The notes under the pieces: generated by a model
Seen by the model: only the letters and a program-made list of their open reading frames with translations
What the model was told of the DNA's origin: nothing
The model's database searches: none
Shown: positions 25,488 through 35,192 of the stretch, in pieces
Position numbering within the stretch: the stretch's first letter is position 1
Layout of the letters: the number at the start of each line of letters is the position of its first letter
NCBI GenBank assembly: GCA_937988885.1
Contig: CALKHR010000194.1
Coordinates: 1 to 64,000, forward strand
Direction: 5' to 3'
Length of the DNA stretch: 64,000 bases
From: an uncultured Roseiflexaceae bacterium
Lineage (GTDB): Bacteria > Chloroflexota > Chloroflexia > Chloroflexales > Roseiflexaceae
Position numbers and translations under genes: made by a program

Positions 25488-26003
25488 TTACTTGTTACGG
25501 CGCTTGTGCTCCCGTCGCGCGTTGCGGCGGCGGCTTGGAGTAGCAGGGCCGTTGGCTCCAACCAGTTGACCTTGCTCACCGCTCGCCTGCACAGCAGCAG
25601 GGCGGGCAGCAGGCGCGGGCCGAGCAGCAGTCGAGTTGCGGCGCGACGAGCCACGTCGATTCTGCTGATCGTAGGCGCTGCGCAAGGCTGGGTAGCGCAC
25701 TTGCCAGTAATAGACCGTGTAAATCAACACCAACAACCCAACGATCGTGAGCACATACGCCCAGATCGGCTGGGTGAAGGGGTCGACCCCCGACAACCAC
25801 AACACACTCGCAATGATTCCTAAAGCACCAATCGCTACTAAAGCGATCCCCAAACGTTGCAATGTGCTCTTCAACGGGTGTGTATCGGACCGCAGAAAGC
25901 CCACATACAAACCGGCAAGAGCAATCAAACCCTCAGAGATCAGGAGTCCCCACGCTACACCATCAAATGCGCTTGGGGTTGTTAAATAAGTGAGAAAATC
26001 CAT
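25488..26003 (-). CDS. Small membrane protein with a basic C-terminal tail
   Basis: The 171-residue protein has three or four transmembrane helices (about residues 13-35, 49-72, 81-103) and a C-terminal tail of about 60 residues rich in Arg, Ala, Pro and Asn (RRRNARREHKRRNK at the end). The tail is probably cytoplasmic. The ATG has AAGGAGG 8 nt upstream. No family or partner recognised. Function unknown. Confidence 0.75.
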   Translation of the reverse strand: MDFLTYLTTPSAFDGVAWGLLISEGLIALAGLYVGFLRSDTHPLKSTLQRLGIALVAIGALGIIASVLWLSGVDPFTQPIWAYVLTIVGLLVLIYTVYYWQVRYPALRSAYDQQNRRGSSRRNSTAARPAPAARPAAVQASGEQGQLVGANGPATPSRRRNARREHKRRNK

Positions 26004-26531
26004 GGCTACGCCTCCTTGTGAAAAATCGAACGGCTACGCGATTATACCAAAGGCGTTGCAATGGCGTCAAACAAGCTTCTGGCCCAGCGAGATGCTGGAT
26101 GCGAAGGCTCATCCTACCCCGTCATGGAGTCCCACAACCAGCACCACACACACGTTTTCGACTAAGGTGATCCTACCCGCTACCTGATACCAATATCTCC
26201 ATAATGATCACTTTCCTGCAAAATATCATATCATCTCACCAAATTAACCCTCCTCATTGTCCTTCTGAAAACTAAACACGAAACACGCTATCATCGTGAT
26301 ACTTCTCCTCTTTGAAGGAATAGAATCATTCAAACACACATCATCATAGTGGCGTCCACTTAATAGCAATTGATGATAACAACGCATAAAGATACCCGCT
26401 ATCAAACAAATCATATCGTAATAAAAATTAGATTGGTTATAATCTAATAGTATAAGTAATTGTCAAAGAGTAGTAAATCTGGTAAGATACGTAACGAACA
26501 AAGGCTATCCACAATCCCTAGGAGCGATGGC
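26004..26531. other. AT-rich intergenic region with promoter-like palindrome
   Basis: This 528-bp region is strongly AT-rich. Near its right end the inverted repeat TTAGATT (26428-26434) / AATCTAA (26441-26447) encloses a TATAAT (26438-26443). That could be the -10 element of the downstream kinase, with overlapping operator symmetry. I see no supported coding frame or other repeat in the rest. Confidence 0.4.
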
Positions 26532-29500
26532 ATGGCTTGTGCACTCCCCACCGAAACCGATCAACTGCACACCTATCGCCACTTCTGCGTAAACCTTTCT
26601 CAGGCGCAAACGCAACAAGATGCGTTAGATGCTTGCCAAGCACTGGTTGAACTGTGGTTCGCACCTCGAATCTACGAGTTCGTGAGCTATACTCCACCTG
26701 CTACGTGGAAGTCGCAGCATTACAATCCTACAGAGAGTGAACTATCCGAGTTGCACGCCGGCAACGTGGTGCTGAGCCATACGGATGGACGTATCGCCTG
26801 CCTCGCACCGTTGCACGCGCGCAACAGCCTGATCGGCTGGTTCCTGCTGTTGGAGCCGAATCTCACTGAAGATTCGTTGGATCGGTTAGCCTTGATCGCT
26901 GCACAAGCTGGCCCAACGTTAGCCTTTCTCGAAGCCTCGCGCCGCCACGACGATCGTATCCAGCAACTCCAAACGCTCAACGAGATTGGCCGATTGCTCA
27001 GCGGCGTGCTCGATATGCCCACGCTGCTCGAAGCGATTCACAGCGCCACGCGCCGCCTGGTCGATACGCAGATCTTCTTCATCGCCCTCTACGACGAGAA
27101 CAACGATGAATTTGAGCTTGCCTACTTCGCCCAGGATGATAAGCCCCTCATTCAGCCGTATCGTTGGTCGACGAAATTGGGCTTGGCAGGTGTGGTGCTG
27201 CGCCAACGCCGCCCGCTGCTCACCGACAACTACGATAACGAATGCAAACGGCATGGCGTCCAACCATCAGCATTCATCGATGTCAGCACAGCGAACGCTT
27301 GGCTCGGCGTGCCGCTACTCTCGCGCGACAAAGCGCTCGGCGTGATGGCCATCGGCAGCACACGTTCGGGGTACACTTACAAAACCGAGCATGTCGATCT
27401 GCTCGCGACGATCGGCGCACAAGCCGCCATCGCCATCGAGAACGCGCAGCTCTACCAGCGTAGCGAGAAGCAAGCCCGGCAACTCACCACGCTCAACCAG
27501 ATCGGTCGCATCATCACCTCATCGCTCGACCCGCAGCGCGTGCCCCTGCTGATTATGGAGCAGATCCGCGAACTGCTCGGGGTTGAGGAAGGCTCACTGC
27601 TGCTGCTCGATGATGCAACCAACGAGTTGGTGTTCGCCTATACCATCGGCCCGTTCGGCGACCGCCTGCTCGGCCAGCGCTTGCCCAATGGCACGGGCTT
27701 GGTGGGCTATGTGGCCACCCACGGCGAATCGGTGATCGTCAACAATGCGCCTAACGATCCACGCTTCTATGCCGCCACCGATATGGCCACTGGCTTCGTC
27801 ACCCGCGATATCCTCGCGGTGCCGCTCCGAGGCATGGGCGGCTTGCAGGGCGTGATCGAGGTGATGAACCGTCGCGATGGACGGCAGTTTACCGAAGAGG
27901 ATCAGCGCGCGCTGGAGGCCGTGGCCGATCAAGCGGTGATTGCGCTTGAGAACGCCCAACGCTTCGCGCAAGTTGATCAGGCGCTCGCTCGCCGCGCCCA
28001 GGAGCTCGCCAACATCAACGACCAGTTGCAGCATAACTTGCGCAGCCTCACCGCGCTGAACAGCTTGGGCATGGCGATCAACAGCAGTCTGCACCAACCA
28101 AACGAGATCTTCGCCATGACGGGCTACGGCGTGATCGACATCACCGATGCGCTGGGTGCCTGCATTGTGCGTTTCGAGCAACAAGATTTTCGCGTGGTGT
28201 TTCAGATCGGGCCAGCCGAAGATTTCACCTCACAGATCACGCCACTGCTGCACCGCACGATGGAATCGCTGCACCCCGAACTGATCACCAGCGATCTGCC
28301 GCCCTCCCTGCAGCAGATCGGCGCGCAAACCCTGTTCCTCGTGCCGTTGCGTGCCACGCAGCAGGTGCTCGGCGTCTTGTGCGTCTACTTCCCCAATGCT
28401 GGCCCCAGCCTGCCCGATCAAGAGACGATCGTGCTGTTCGCGACCCAAGCTGCCGTCGCCATCGAGAGCCTGCAACTCTTCGCCGCCGTTCACGATGCGC
28501 ACGATCATATGGCCTCGGTGCTGGCCTCCACCCGCGAAGGCATCATGCTGATCGAAGCGAATCAGCGCATTGTGATCGCTAATGAGGCGCTCTATCGGCT
28601 CTGTGGGTTGGAGAAGGAGAATCAACCCATCGAGGGGATGGATATCGAGCATTTTATCGCCGCGTGGGAAGGGACAACGGGCTATCTGCCCGCCGAGTGG
28701 AACGCGCTGCGCAAAGGGTTGGTAGCCGTCGCCACGGGGCAACAGCAGTTTGCCTCGGGCGAGTTGAATCAGATCAGCACGAATCAACCCTCGCTGGAGT
28801 GGAGCGCGCTACAGGCCCAGGCGCGCGGCGATCGGCAGGGCGCACGCCCCAACGGCGCGCTGCTGGTGCTGCGCGACATCTCTGAGGCCAAAGCCTCCGA
28901 GCAACTCCGCCAAGACCTGACCAATATGATCGTTCACGACCTGCGCAGCCCGCTCTCCAGCGTGATGGCCTCGATCGACATGCTGATCCGTGGGATCTCG
29001 GGCCAACTGAACAAGCCACAGCACAACATCCTTAACATCGCCTACGCCAGCTCGCTCCAGATGTTGGAGATGATCAATACGCTGCTCGACATCAGCCGCC
29101 TGGAAGCCGGGCGCATGCCACTGAAGCTGCACAGTCACACATTGCACCCGCTGGTGGATCGGGCGATCGCGCGGCTCGAATCGCTAGCGCGAGATCGCGC
29201 AATGGTGATCCAGACAGATCTCGCCAGCGACTTGAAGCGCGTCATGATCGACGATGAGATGATCGTGCGAGTGCTGCAGAATCTGATCGGCAACGCGCTC
29301 AACTTCAGCGCGCACGGCAGCACCGTGCTGATTCGCGCATTCAACGGCACACGCAGGCCCTACGACTCCAACACCATCCCAGATCCCGCCGATGGCTTCG
29401 TCACTGTGGCGGTGAGCGATCGGGGCGTCGGTATCGCACCGAAGGATCAAGCGAAGATTTTTACCAAGTTCGGGCAGGTGGATGAAAGTCGAGGCGGCAG

Positions 29501-29615
29501 CGGCCTAGGGTTGACCTTCTGCAAACTGGTGGTGGAGACTCACGGCGGGACTATTTGGGTCGAGAGTGCGCTCGGCGAGGGTAGCACTTTTTACTTCACC
29601 TTGCCCGTAAGTTAA
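26532..29615 (+). CDS. Hybrid-free sensor histidine kinase with multiple GAF domains and a PAS domain
   Basis: The 1027-residue cytoplasmic protein has no clear transmembrane segment. Order: divergent GAF-like N-terminus, GAF (about 140-300), GAF (about 320-480), a third GAF (about 510-670), a PAS-like region (about 670-790), HisKA with H802 (VHDLRSPLSS) and HATPase_c (GNALNFSAHG, DRGVGIAP, GGSGLGLTF). A coiled-coil linker joins GAFs two and three. I chose the ATG at 26532 because GGAG lies 7 nt before it; an in-frame TTG at 26460 would add 24 residues. No response regulator is adjacent. Its ligands are unknown. Confidence 0.93.
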   Translation: MACALPTETDQLHTYRHFCVNLSQAQTQQDALDACQALVELWFAPRIYEFVSYTPPATWKSQHYNPTESELSELHAGNVVLSHTDGRIACLAPLHARNSLIGWFLLLEPNLTEDSLDRLALIAAQAGPTLAFLEASRRHDDRIQQLQTLNEIGRLLSGVLDMPTLLEAIHSATRRLVDTQIFFIALYDENNDEFELAYFAQDDKPLIQPYRWSTKLGLAGVVLRQRRPLLTDNYDNECKRHGVQPSAFIDVSTANAWLGVPLLSRDKALGVMAIGSTRSGYTYKTEHVDLLATIGAQAAIAIENAQLYQRSEKQARQLTTLNQIGRIITSSLDPQRVPLLIMEQIRELLGVEEGSLLLLDDATNELVFAYTIGPFGDRLLGQRLPNGTGLVGYVATHGESVIVNNAPNDPRFYAATDMATGFVTRDILAVPLRGMGGLQGVIEVMNRRDGRQFTEEDQRALEAVADQAVIALENAQRFAQVDQALARRAQELANINDQLQHNLRSLTALNSLGMAINSSLHQPNEIFAMTGYGVIDITDALGACIVRFEQQDFRVVFQIGPAEDFTSQITPLLHRTMESLHPELITSDLPPSLQQIGAQTLFLVPLRATQQVLGVLCVYFPNAGPSLPDQETIVLFATQAAVAIESLQLFAAVHDAHDHMASVLASTREGIMLIEANQRIVIANEALYRLCGLEKENQPIEGMDIEHFIAAWEGTTGYLPAEWNALRKGLVAVATGQQQFASGELNQISTNQPSLEWSALQAQARGDRQGARPNGALLVLRDISEAKASEQLRQDLTNMIVHDLRSPLSSVMASIDMLIRGISGQLNKPQHNILNIAYASSLQMLEMINTLLDISRLEAGRMPLKLHSHTLHPLVDRAIARLESLARDRAMVIQTDLASDLKRVMIDDEMIVRVLQNLIGNALNFSAHGSTVLIRAFNGTRRPYDSNTIPDPADGFVTVAVSDRGVGIAPKDQAKIFTKFGQVDESRGGSGLGLTFCKLVVETHGGTIWVESALGEGSTFYFTLPVS

Positions 29616-29654
29616 CTGGTAGCGCCGCATCAGCATAGCGATTCCCACTTCACG

Positions 29655-30572
29655 TTAGACATGAATCTCTAACCCCTCGTAGGCCGAAATGGTGTTTGGG
29701 AAGCTCTGTTGCGCCTCCCGCTCCATCTCTGCTACAATCTCGTCATCGTACAACGGCTCGTGATGAAAGAGCACGAGACGCTTGCACGCCGAGGCTTTGG
29801 CAACCGCCACGGCCATATGCGGCGTACTATGACCCCACCCCTGCTTGGGTCGCAACGGATTCACGTAGTCCTCGGTTCGATACTGGGCATCGTGGATCAG
29901 CACATCGGCACCGCTCGCAAATTTCACCAGCCGCCGATCCGTTTCCACATACCCCTCGGTATCGGTGGCGTACACCACGGTTTTGCCCTGCCACGAGATG
30001 CTGTAGATGTTCACGCCGTTCTTGGGGTGGGCGTAACTGTGATACGTGCGAATCCACACGGCTTCCTTCGGTGGCTCGATCACATCATGGTACAGATTCA
30101 GCACCCGCACATCGGTGGGTGTATCACCAAGCAGCACGAGATCCGTCTCGTTCACATTGCAAAGGATTTTACGCGCCGGCAACTCATCGAGGCTGACCGG
30201 AAAACTCGGGGGCAACATCGAGTGCGACAACGTCTCTTCAAGGTCGCTCTCAAAAACCTTCGGGCCGAAGATGAACAGGGTGCTCGAACCGAGGTAAGCA
30301 GGATCGAAGAACGGGAAGCCGACGGTATGGTCGTTGTGCATGTGGCTAAAGAGGATAGTCGCGACGATCGGCTGATTGTTGTTGGCGGCGGCCCGCCGAA
30401 CCAAATCGTTGCCAAGGTTGATAATACCAGTACCAGCATCGAGAATGATAGTATGAGGACCGGCCTGCACCTCAACGCAGGAGGTATTGCCACCATATCG
30501 CATGGTGCGTGGCCCCGGCACCGGGTAGCTACCTCGTACACCCCAGAAGCGAATGATCATCTCGTCCGACAT
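29655..30572 (-). CDS. Metallo-beta-lactamase-fold hydrolase
   Basis: The 305-residue protein has the MBL core: IIRFWGVRGSYPVPG start, LDAGTGIINLG, the metal motif FSHMHNDHTVGFPFF (HxHxDH, about residue 76) and later DVLIHDAQY and HSTPHMAVAV. It resembles the RNase Z/PhnP-like branch (COG1235) that includes cyclic phosphodiesterases. The ATG at 30572 follows GGAGGG and is preferred over an upstream in-frame ATG. Probably a phosphodiesterase; substrate unknown. Confidence 0.88.
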   Translation of the reverse strand: MSDEMIIRFWGVRGSYPVPGPRTMRYGGNTSCVEVQAGPHTIILDAGTGIINLGNDLVRRAAANNNQPIVATILFSHMHNDHTVGFPFFDPAYLGSSTLFIFGPKVFESDLEETLSHSMLPPSFPVSLDELPARKILCNVNETDLVLLGDTPTDVRVLNLYHDVIEPPKEAVWIRTYHSYAHPKNGVNIYSISWQGKTVVYATDTEGYVETDRRLVKFASGADVLIHDAQYRTEDYVNPLRPKQGWGHSTPHMAVAVAKASACKRLVLFHHEPLYDDEIVAEMEREAQQSFPNTISAYEGLEIHV

Positions 30573-30945
30573 CCTGACGCCCTCCTCCTGGACCCACCGC
30601 GCCATGCGCAAGTGCAACAACTATGATATCGATATCGTTGGCCCTAGTGGACTACGCCGCATCGTTTGCTCCGCGATCCCCGAACTGATGTCGCATAGGA
30701 GAGTTCAAATAGTGGCAGTGTTTCAGCCTTTGAGCATCACTAATGACGCTGAAGAAGCGTAGAGAATACCTAAATTGGTGAGGGTTTGTTGGGAGTAAAC
30801 CCTCACCACCAGATCGCCCATTGTCCGAATCTCAGAGACAAATGAAATACCAGTAGATATATAAACGTAGAATCGAAGCGTTTATCACGCATCTACTGAT
30901 GATTCATTTCAAACTTCACGCTGCACTCATTGCCACGAGCGACGA
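30573..30945. other. Intergenic region with an 11-bp stem-loop
   Basis: This 373-bp spacer lies between two minus-strand genes. GGTGAGGGTTT (30777-30787) and AAACCCTCACC (30797-30807) make a perfect 11-bp inverted repeat downstream of pepA, likely its terminator although the U-tract is weak. I see no supported gene in the rest. Confidence 0.55.
30777..30807 (-). terminator. Terminator-like hairpin downstream of pepA
   Basis: A perfect 11-bp stem with a 9-nt loop lies about 140 bp after the pepA stop. On the minus strand it is followed by AATTTAGG, a weak U-rich tail. It is the only strong hairpin before the MBL gene. Confidence 0.5.
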
Positions 30946-32412
30946 TTACTCGTTGGCCCACTCGCGCAACGCATGCACCAGCAGGCGCACACCCACGCCA
31001 GTCGCGCCCTTGGGCGTGATCGGGTTGGGCCGATCGACCCAGGCCGTTCCTGCGATGTCCATATGCACCCAGGGGTAATCGCCCACGAACTGCCACAGGA
31101 ACGCCGCAGCCGTCAGCGCACCACCAGGGCGACCACCCGTGTTCTTGATGTCGCCCACGTCGCCCTTGATGATATTGTAATAGGCTTCCCACAGCGGCAT
31201 GCGCCAAGCTCGCTCGTTGGTGGCTTCGCCAGCGCGCAGCACGCGATTGCACAGCTCATCGTTGTTGCTCATCACGCCGGTGGCCTCCGAGCCAAGCGCC
31301 ACGACGATCGCGCCCGTAAGCGTCGCAAGGTCGATGATGCCCGCCGGGTTGTAGCGCTGCGCGTAGTACAGCGCATCGGCGAGCACAATACGGCCCTCGG
31401 CGTCGGTGTTGAGCACCTCAACGGTCTTGCCGCTCAGGGTCTTGATCACATCGCCGGGCTTGTAGGCGGTGCCGCTCGGCATGTTCTCGGCGGCGCTGAT
31501 CAGGCCCACCACGTGCAGCGGCAGGTTGAGTTCGGCCACGGCCTGCATCGTACCGAGCACCGCCGCAGCGCCGCTCATATCCATCTTCATATCGTCCATG
31601 CGCTCGCCCGGCTTGAGCGAGATGCCACCCGTATCGAACGTGATGCCCTTGCCGACGAGACAAACGGTGGGTGTCTCCTTGCCCTCTTTGGAGCCATTGT
31701 GCTCTAGAATGATGAAGCGTGGTGGCTGCTGCGAGCCTTGGGAGACGCTGAGGATGCCGCCGAAGCCCTGCTCCCGCAATTCTTCGAGGCCGAGTACCGT
31801 CACCTTCAGGCTGGTCGTCTGCGCCAAGCCCAACGCGACCTCGCCAAGTTTGGTGGGAGTGATATCGTTGCCGGGGCCATTCGCCATATCGCGGGCCAAC
31901 GCCACACCGCGCGCAACCACTTGACCCACCTGCACACCCTGGGAGATCGTGCTCTCATCGACGCTCGAGATCACAGTCAATTCGGCGATCTGATGCTGAT
32001 CATCGGCAGTGAGGCCGGTTTTGTAGTGCTGATACGTGTAGAGGCCCAACAGGCTACCCTCTGTCAGTGCTTGAGCGGCATCAGCTAGCGCCACACCATC
32101 GGTAATCGGCAACTCGAAGCTGTAGCGCTCGACCTTGAGCTCGCGTGCACGTTGCGCTGCCGAGCCAGCGATCTCGCGTAACGTGGTAGGAGTAAACGCG
32201 CTACGCTTCCCCAAGCCCACCAACAACACACGACGCGCCGCTACTGCACCACGAGGGTACAACAACAACGTACTCTTGGACTTCCCTGTCCAATCGCCCT
32301 CTTCGATCAGATTCGCAAGCGCGGCAGGAACCGCCTCGCCTTCCCATGCGCCATACACTAAAAGCGGCGTATCGTGCTGCAACGCATCGCCATGCACAAC
32401 AGAAACGTTCAC
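30946..32412 (-). CDS. pepA: Leucyl aminopeptidase (M17)
   Basis: PepA removes N-terminal residues from peptides with two metal ions. The 488-residue protein has the M17 catalytic part: VGKGITFDTGGISLKPG (Lys and Asp ligands), MKMDMSGAAAVL and the signature NTDAEGRIVLADAL with Asp, Glu and Arg. The N-terminal macro-like domain (about 1-160) is present. The start is GTG at 32412 with GGAGG upstream. It appears to be a single-gene unit. Confidence 0.96.
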   Translation of the reverse strand: MNVSVVHGDALQHDTPLLVYGAWEGEAVPAALANLIEEGDWTGKSKSTLLLYPRGAVAARRVLLVGLGKRSAFTPTTLREIAGSAAQRARELKVERYSFELPITDGVALADAAQALTEGSLLGLYTYQHYKTGLTADDQHQIAELTVISSVDESTISQGVQVGQVVARGVALARDMANGPGNDITPTKLGEVALGLAQTTSLKVTVLGLEELREQGFGGILSVSQGSQQPPRFIILEHNGSKEGKETPTVCLVGKGITFDTGGISLKPGERMDDMKMDMSGAAAVLGTMQAVAELNLPLHVVGLISAAENMPSGTAYKPGDVIKTLSGKTVEVLNTDAEGRIVLADALYYAQRYNPAGIIDLATLTGAIVVALGSEATGVMSNNDELCNRVLRAGEATNERAWRMPLWEAYYNIIKGDVGDIKNTGGRPGGALTAAAFLWQFVGDYPWVHMDIAGTAWVDRPNPITPKGATGVGVRLLVHALREWANE

Positions 32413-32643
32413 GGGGTAACCTCCATCTCCAAAACGGACCTAAAGAATATGTTCGTCGGTTTCTTCGTAGATCGAACGGCTGACGATCCCAAAGAAACCG
32501 ACGCAAGACACTGTAACGCCTATCAGGGCATTCTACGGCCTTCTTAAATTGCAATTACCGAATCATTATAGCATGGAGAACAACTGCTTTATAAAGCAAT
32601 GAATCCATTCTACAATCCCATAGTATATCGCAAAATCGAGAAG

Positions 32644-32670
32644 ATAACCTATTTATAAAAAATAGGTTAT
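32644..32670 (-). terminator. Terminator of the NfeD-stomatin operon
   Basis: ATAACCTATTT (32644-32654) and AAATAGGTTAT (32660-32670) form a perfect 11-bp AT-rich stem with a 5-nt loop, 27 bp after the stomatin-family stop on the minus strand. T-rich sequence follows on that strand. Confidence 0.65.
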
Positions 32671-32696
32671 ATTCTTACGACGGTTAATACACAAGA

Positions 32697-33551
32697 TTAT
32701 GTATTTAACCGCTGTGTTTCTACTGTGGATGGCGCCTCATCCGGCGATTTTAACGTCGATGAAGGCGTTGTTGGCGCAGTTCGCTGCGCATGTGCCATCA
32801 ACTGATCGGTAAACACCTTGATCGTATCAACCGGTAGCGGAAAAATAATCGTACTATTCTTCTCGGTGGCGATCTCAGTCAGAGTCTGTAAGTAACGCAA
32901 CTGCAAGGTGACTGGCTCGCGAGCGATCACATCGGCGGCCTCGGCCAACTTCTTGGAGGCCTCGAACTCGCCATCGGCGTGGATGATTTTCGCGCGCTTC
33001 TCACGCTCGGCCTCGGCCTGCTTCGCCATAGCCCGTTGCATGCTCTGCGGCAACTCCACATCCTTGACCTCGACAATCGTGACCTTGATGCCCCACGGCT
33101 CGGTCTGCTCGTCGATGATCTTCTGCAAGCGCTCGTTCAACTTCTCGCGATGCGCCAACAGGTCATCGAGCTCGACCTGGCCGACCACACTACGCAGCGT
33201 TGTCTGGGCGATCTGCATCGTTGCACGAATATAATCCACCACCTTCACAACGGCCCAACTCGGGTTGACGATCATAAAGTAGAGCACTGCGTTGACCTTG
33301 ATCGTCACGTTATCGAGCGTAATCACTTCCTGAGTAGGGATATCCATCGTGATGACGCGCGTATCAACACGCACCATTCGTTCGATGATTGGGATCAGGA
33401 AAAAGAGACCTGGACCGCGTGGACCGATCAAGCGCCCCAAGCGAAACACCACACCGCGCTCGTACTCGGGCACGATCTTGATCGACGACACGAGCAACAT
33501 GAGGGCGACTAAGACCAACGCCGCCAAACAAAACAACACAAAACCACCCAT
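32697..33551 (-). CDS. SPFH/stomatin-family membrane protein
   Basis: The 284-residue protein has an N-terminal transmembrane helix (about 4-25), then an SPFH domain: VPEYERGVVFRLGRLIGPRGPG in parts, VDTRVITMDIPTQEVITLDNV and VVGQVELDDLLAHREKLN. A coiled coil of AEAEREKRAK type follows. It is a slipin-type stomatin, scaffolding membrane microdomains. The ATG at 33551 has AAGGAG 8 nt upstream; an in-frame upstream start lacks homology. It lies 38 bp after the NfeD gene, the classical pairing. Confidence 0.94.
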   Translation of the reverse strand: MGGFVLFCLAALVLVALMLLVSSIKIVPEYERGVVFRLGRLIGPRGPGLFFLIPIIERMVRVDTRVITMDIPTQEVITLDNVTIKVNAVLYFMIVNPSWAVVKVVDYIRATMQIAQTTLRSVVGQVELDDLLAHREKLNERLQKIIDEQTEPWGIKVTIVEVKDVELPQSMQRAMAKQAEAEREKRAKIIHADGEFEASKKLAEAADVIAREPVTLQLRYLQTLTEIATEKNSTIIFPLPVDTIKVFTDQLMAHAQRTAPTTPSSTLKSPDEAPSTVETQRLNT

Positions 33552-33589
33552 TACCAACTCCTTAGAGAGCGCACGCCAAACCACACTGC

Positions 33590-34930
33590 TTATCTTGGCG
33601 ATACCTCTTCTTCGGTAGAGAGCTGCCCCACAATGAGCTGCAACTCGTGAACGGCGCGCACCCGTACCCAATCACCAACCTCGACCACACCATCTTCGCT
33701 GACTGCTTGCCACAGGGCTCCCTCCACAAACACCATACCTTGTGGATCGAGCCGTTGACGCACCTGAGCCAATTGCCCGATCAATGCCTCCTGGCCCGTC
33801 ACAATCGGCTGCGCATGGCTCCGCAACACCAACCACACACCGATCGCCGTCGCCGCGATCAGGAACAGCACCATCAACACAATCACCCACAGCGCCACCA
33901 TCGTTTCGGGGGCTTGAGCCGGGTCGATCAGGGTCAGCGCGCTCACGACCACTAATGCAATACCACACACGGCAAACACACCATGCGTCGAGGAGAAGAA
34001 CTCCACGCCTATCAAGCCTAATGCCACTAGTAATATCAACAGACTCCACCAGCGGATCGGCAGCACAAACAAGCCCATCGCTGCCAAAATGATCAGCACA
34101 ATCCCAATACCGGCGAACACCGTCGTTCCAGGCACACTAAACTCGAGGTAGATCGCCAGCGCACCGATGATCAGCAGCACAAACGCGATGGTCGGGTCGG
34201 CGAGCGTCAAGCGAAACTGCTCCCACAACGTTGGCGCTACCGATACGGGGGTGGATTGCAACGTCGAAAGCATCACCGACGAGCCATCGGCTAGCGTCAC
34301 CGTGCGATTATTCAGCAACAACAGCAACTCGGAGCGCTGCGACGCCACAAGATCGATGGCAGGCGGCGAGAGGCTGATCGCCTGTTGATTGGTGAGCACC
34401 GCACCCTCGCGCACGGCGCGCTCGACCCAGGCGGTGTTGCGGCCCCGCGCACTGTTCCAATCGCTGATCTGCTGTGCCACACTAGCCAACACCAGATCGC
34501 GAGTCTGTTCGCTTAACGTCGCATCGATCTGCGTGAGAGGAGTAGGATCACCAAACGAAGTATTGGGCGCCATCGCACTGATATGCGCGGCACTCAAAAA
34601 CATCGCGCCAGCCGCGCCGGATTGCGTCCCCGATGGAGCCACATAAACGACCACAGGCACACGAGCCTGGTTGATCTCTATCGCAAAGGTACGAATAGCC
34701 TCTAGTACGCCACCACGATTACGAAGCTCAATAATAAGCGCTTGAGCATCGGCAGCCTCTGCCACATGAAGCGCACGTTGGAGATAACCAACCGTTACCG
34801 AAGTGACGACACCGTCGACCTCAACAAGATAGATAGGCCCAGATGCGCTTTGTGCCATAGTTGTCGAAGACTCTGGCAGGAGCAGCAAGACAACCACAAC
34901 CAGGGCCAACGCAACTAGCAAACGACGCAT
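33590..34930 (-). CDS. NfeD family membrane protein with ClpP-class domain
   Basis: The 446-residue protein starts with a signal peptide (MRRLLVALALVVVVLLLLPE), then a ClpP/crotonase-fold domain (about 35-225), four to five transmembrane helices (about 240-355) and a C-terminal OB-like NfeD domain (GQLAQVRQRLDPQGMVFVEGALW-type, about 375-440). It is a long NfeD1b form. At the place of the archaeal catalytic Ser, my alignment has Ala (GTQSGAAGAM), and the Lys position is Leu, so protease activity is doubtful. Operon with the downstream stomatin gene. ATG at 34930 has AAGGA upstream. Confidence 0.9.
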   Translation of the reverse strand: MRRLLVALALVVVVLLLLPESSTTMAQSASGPIYLVEVDGVVTSVTVGYLQRALHVAEAADAQALIIELRNRGGVLEAIRTFAIEINQARVPVVVYVAPSGTQSGAAGAMFLSAAHISAMAPNTSFGDPTPLTQIDATLSEQTRDLVLASVAQQISDWNSARGRNTAWVERAVREGAVLTNQQAISLSPPAIDLVASQRSELLLLLNNRTVTLADGSSVMLSTLQSTPVSVAPTLWEQFRLTLADPTIAFVLLIIGALAIYLEFSVPGTTVFAGIGIVLIILAAMGLFVLPIRWWSLLILLVALGLIGVEFFSSTHGVFAVCGIALVVVSALTLIDPAQAPETMVALWVIVLMVLFLIAATAIGVWLVLRSHAQPIVTGQEALIGQLAQVRQRLDPQGMVFVEGALWQAVSEDGVVEVGDWVRVRAVHELQLIVGQLSTEEEVSPR

Positions 34931-35058
34931 AACAAAATTCATCCTTACTATCAAGCGACATTGCTATGGATGATGGATTGGATAGGGCAATCTTGAGTGA
35001 TACCGCATGATACCGCGATTCATGCGGAAACGTCAACGCACCATCAAGGTACTTGATA

Positions 35059-35064
35059 TATAAT
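35059..35064 (+). promoter_or_regulatory. -10 element upstream of smpB
   Basis: TATAAT at 35059-35064 is preceded by TGATA. No good -35 is visible. It lies about 130 bp before the smpB start and on the divergent side of the NfeD gene. Confidence 0.4.
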
Positions 35065-35192
35065 GGGTGCGCAAATAAGAAGCTACAAACGGATCGCAGG
35101 AGCGCCTGTTTGAAGATGTGTTGTGATGTGTAAGCCTGCTTGAACCGCGCAAAGCAAGCGAACACATGCCTGAACAGCATAGGAACAATGGA

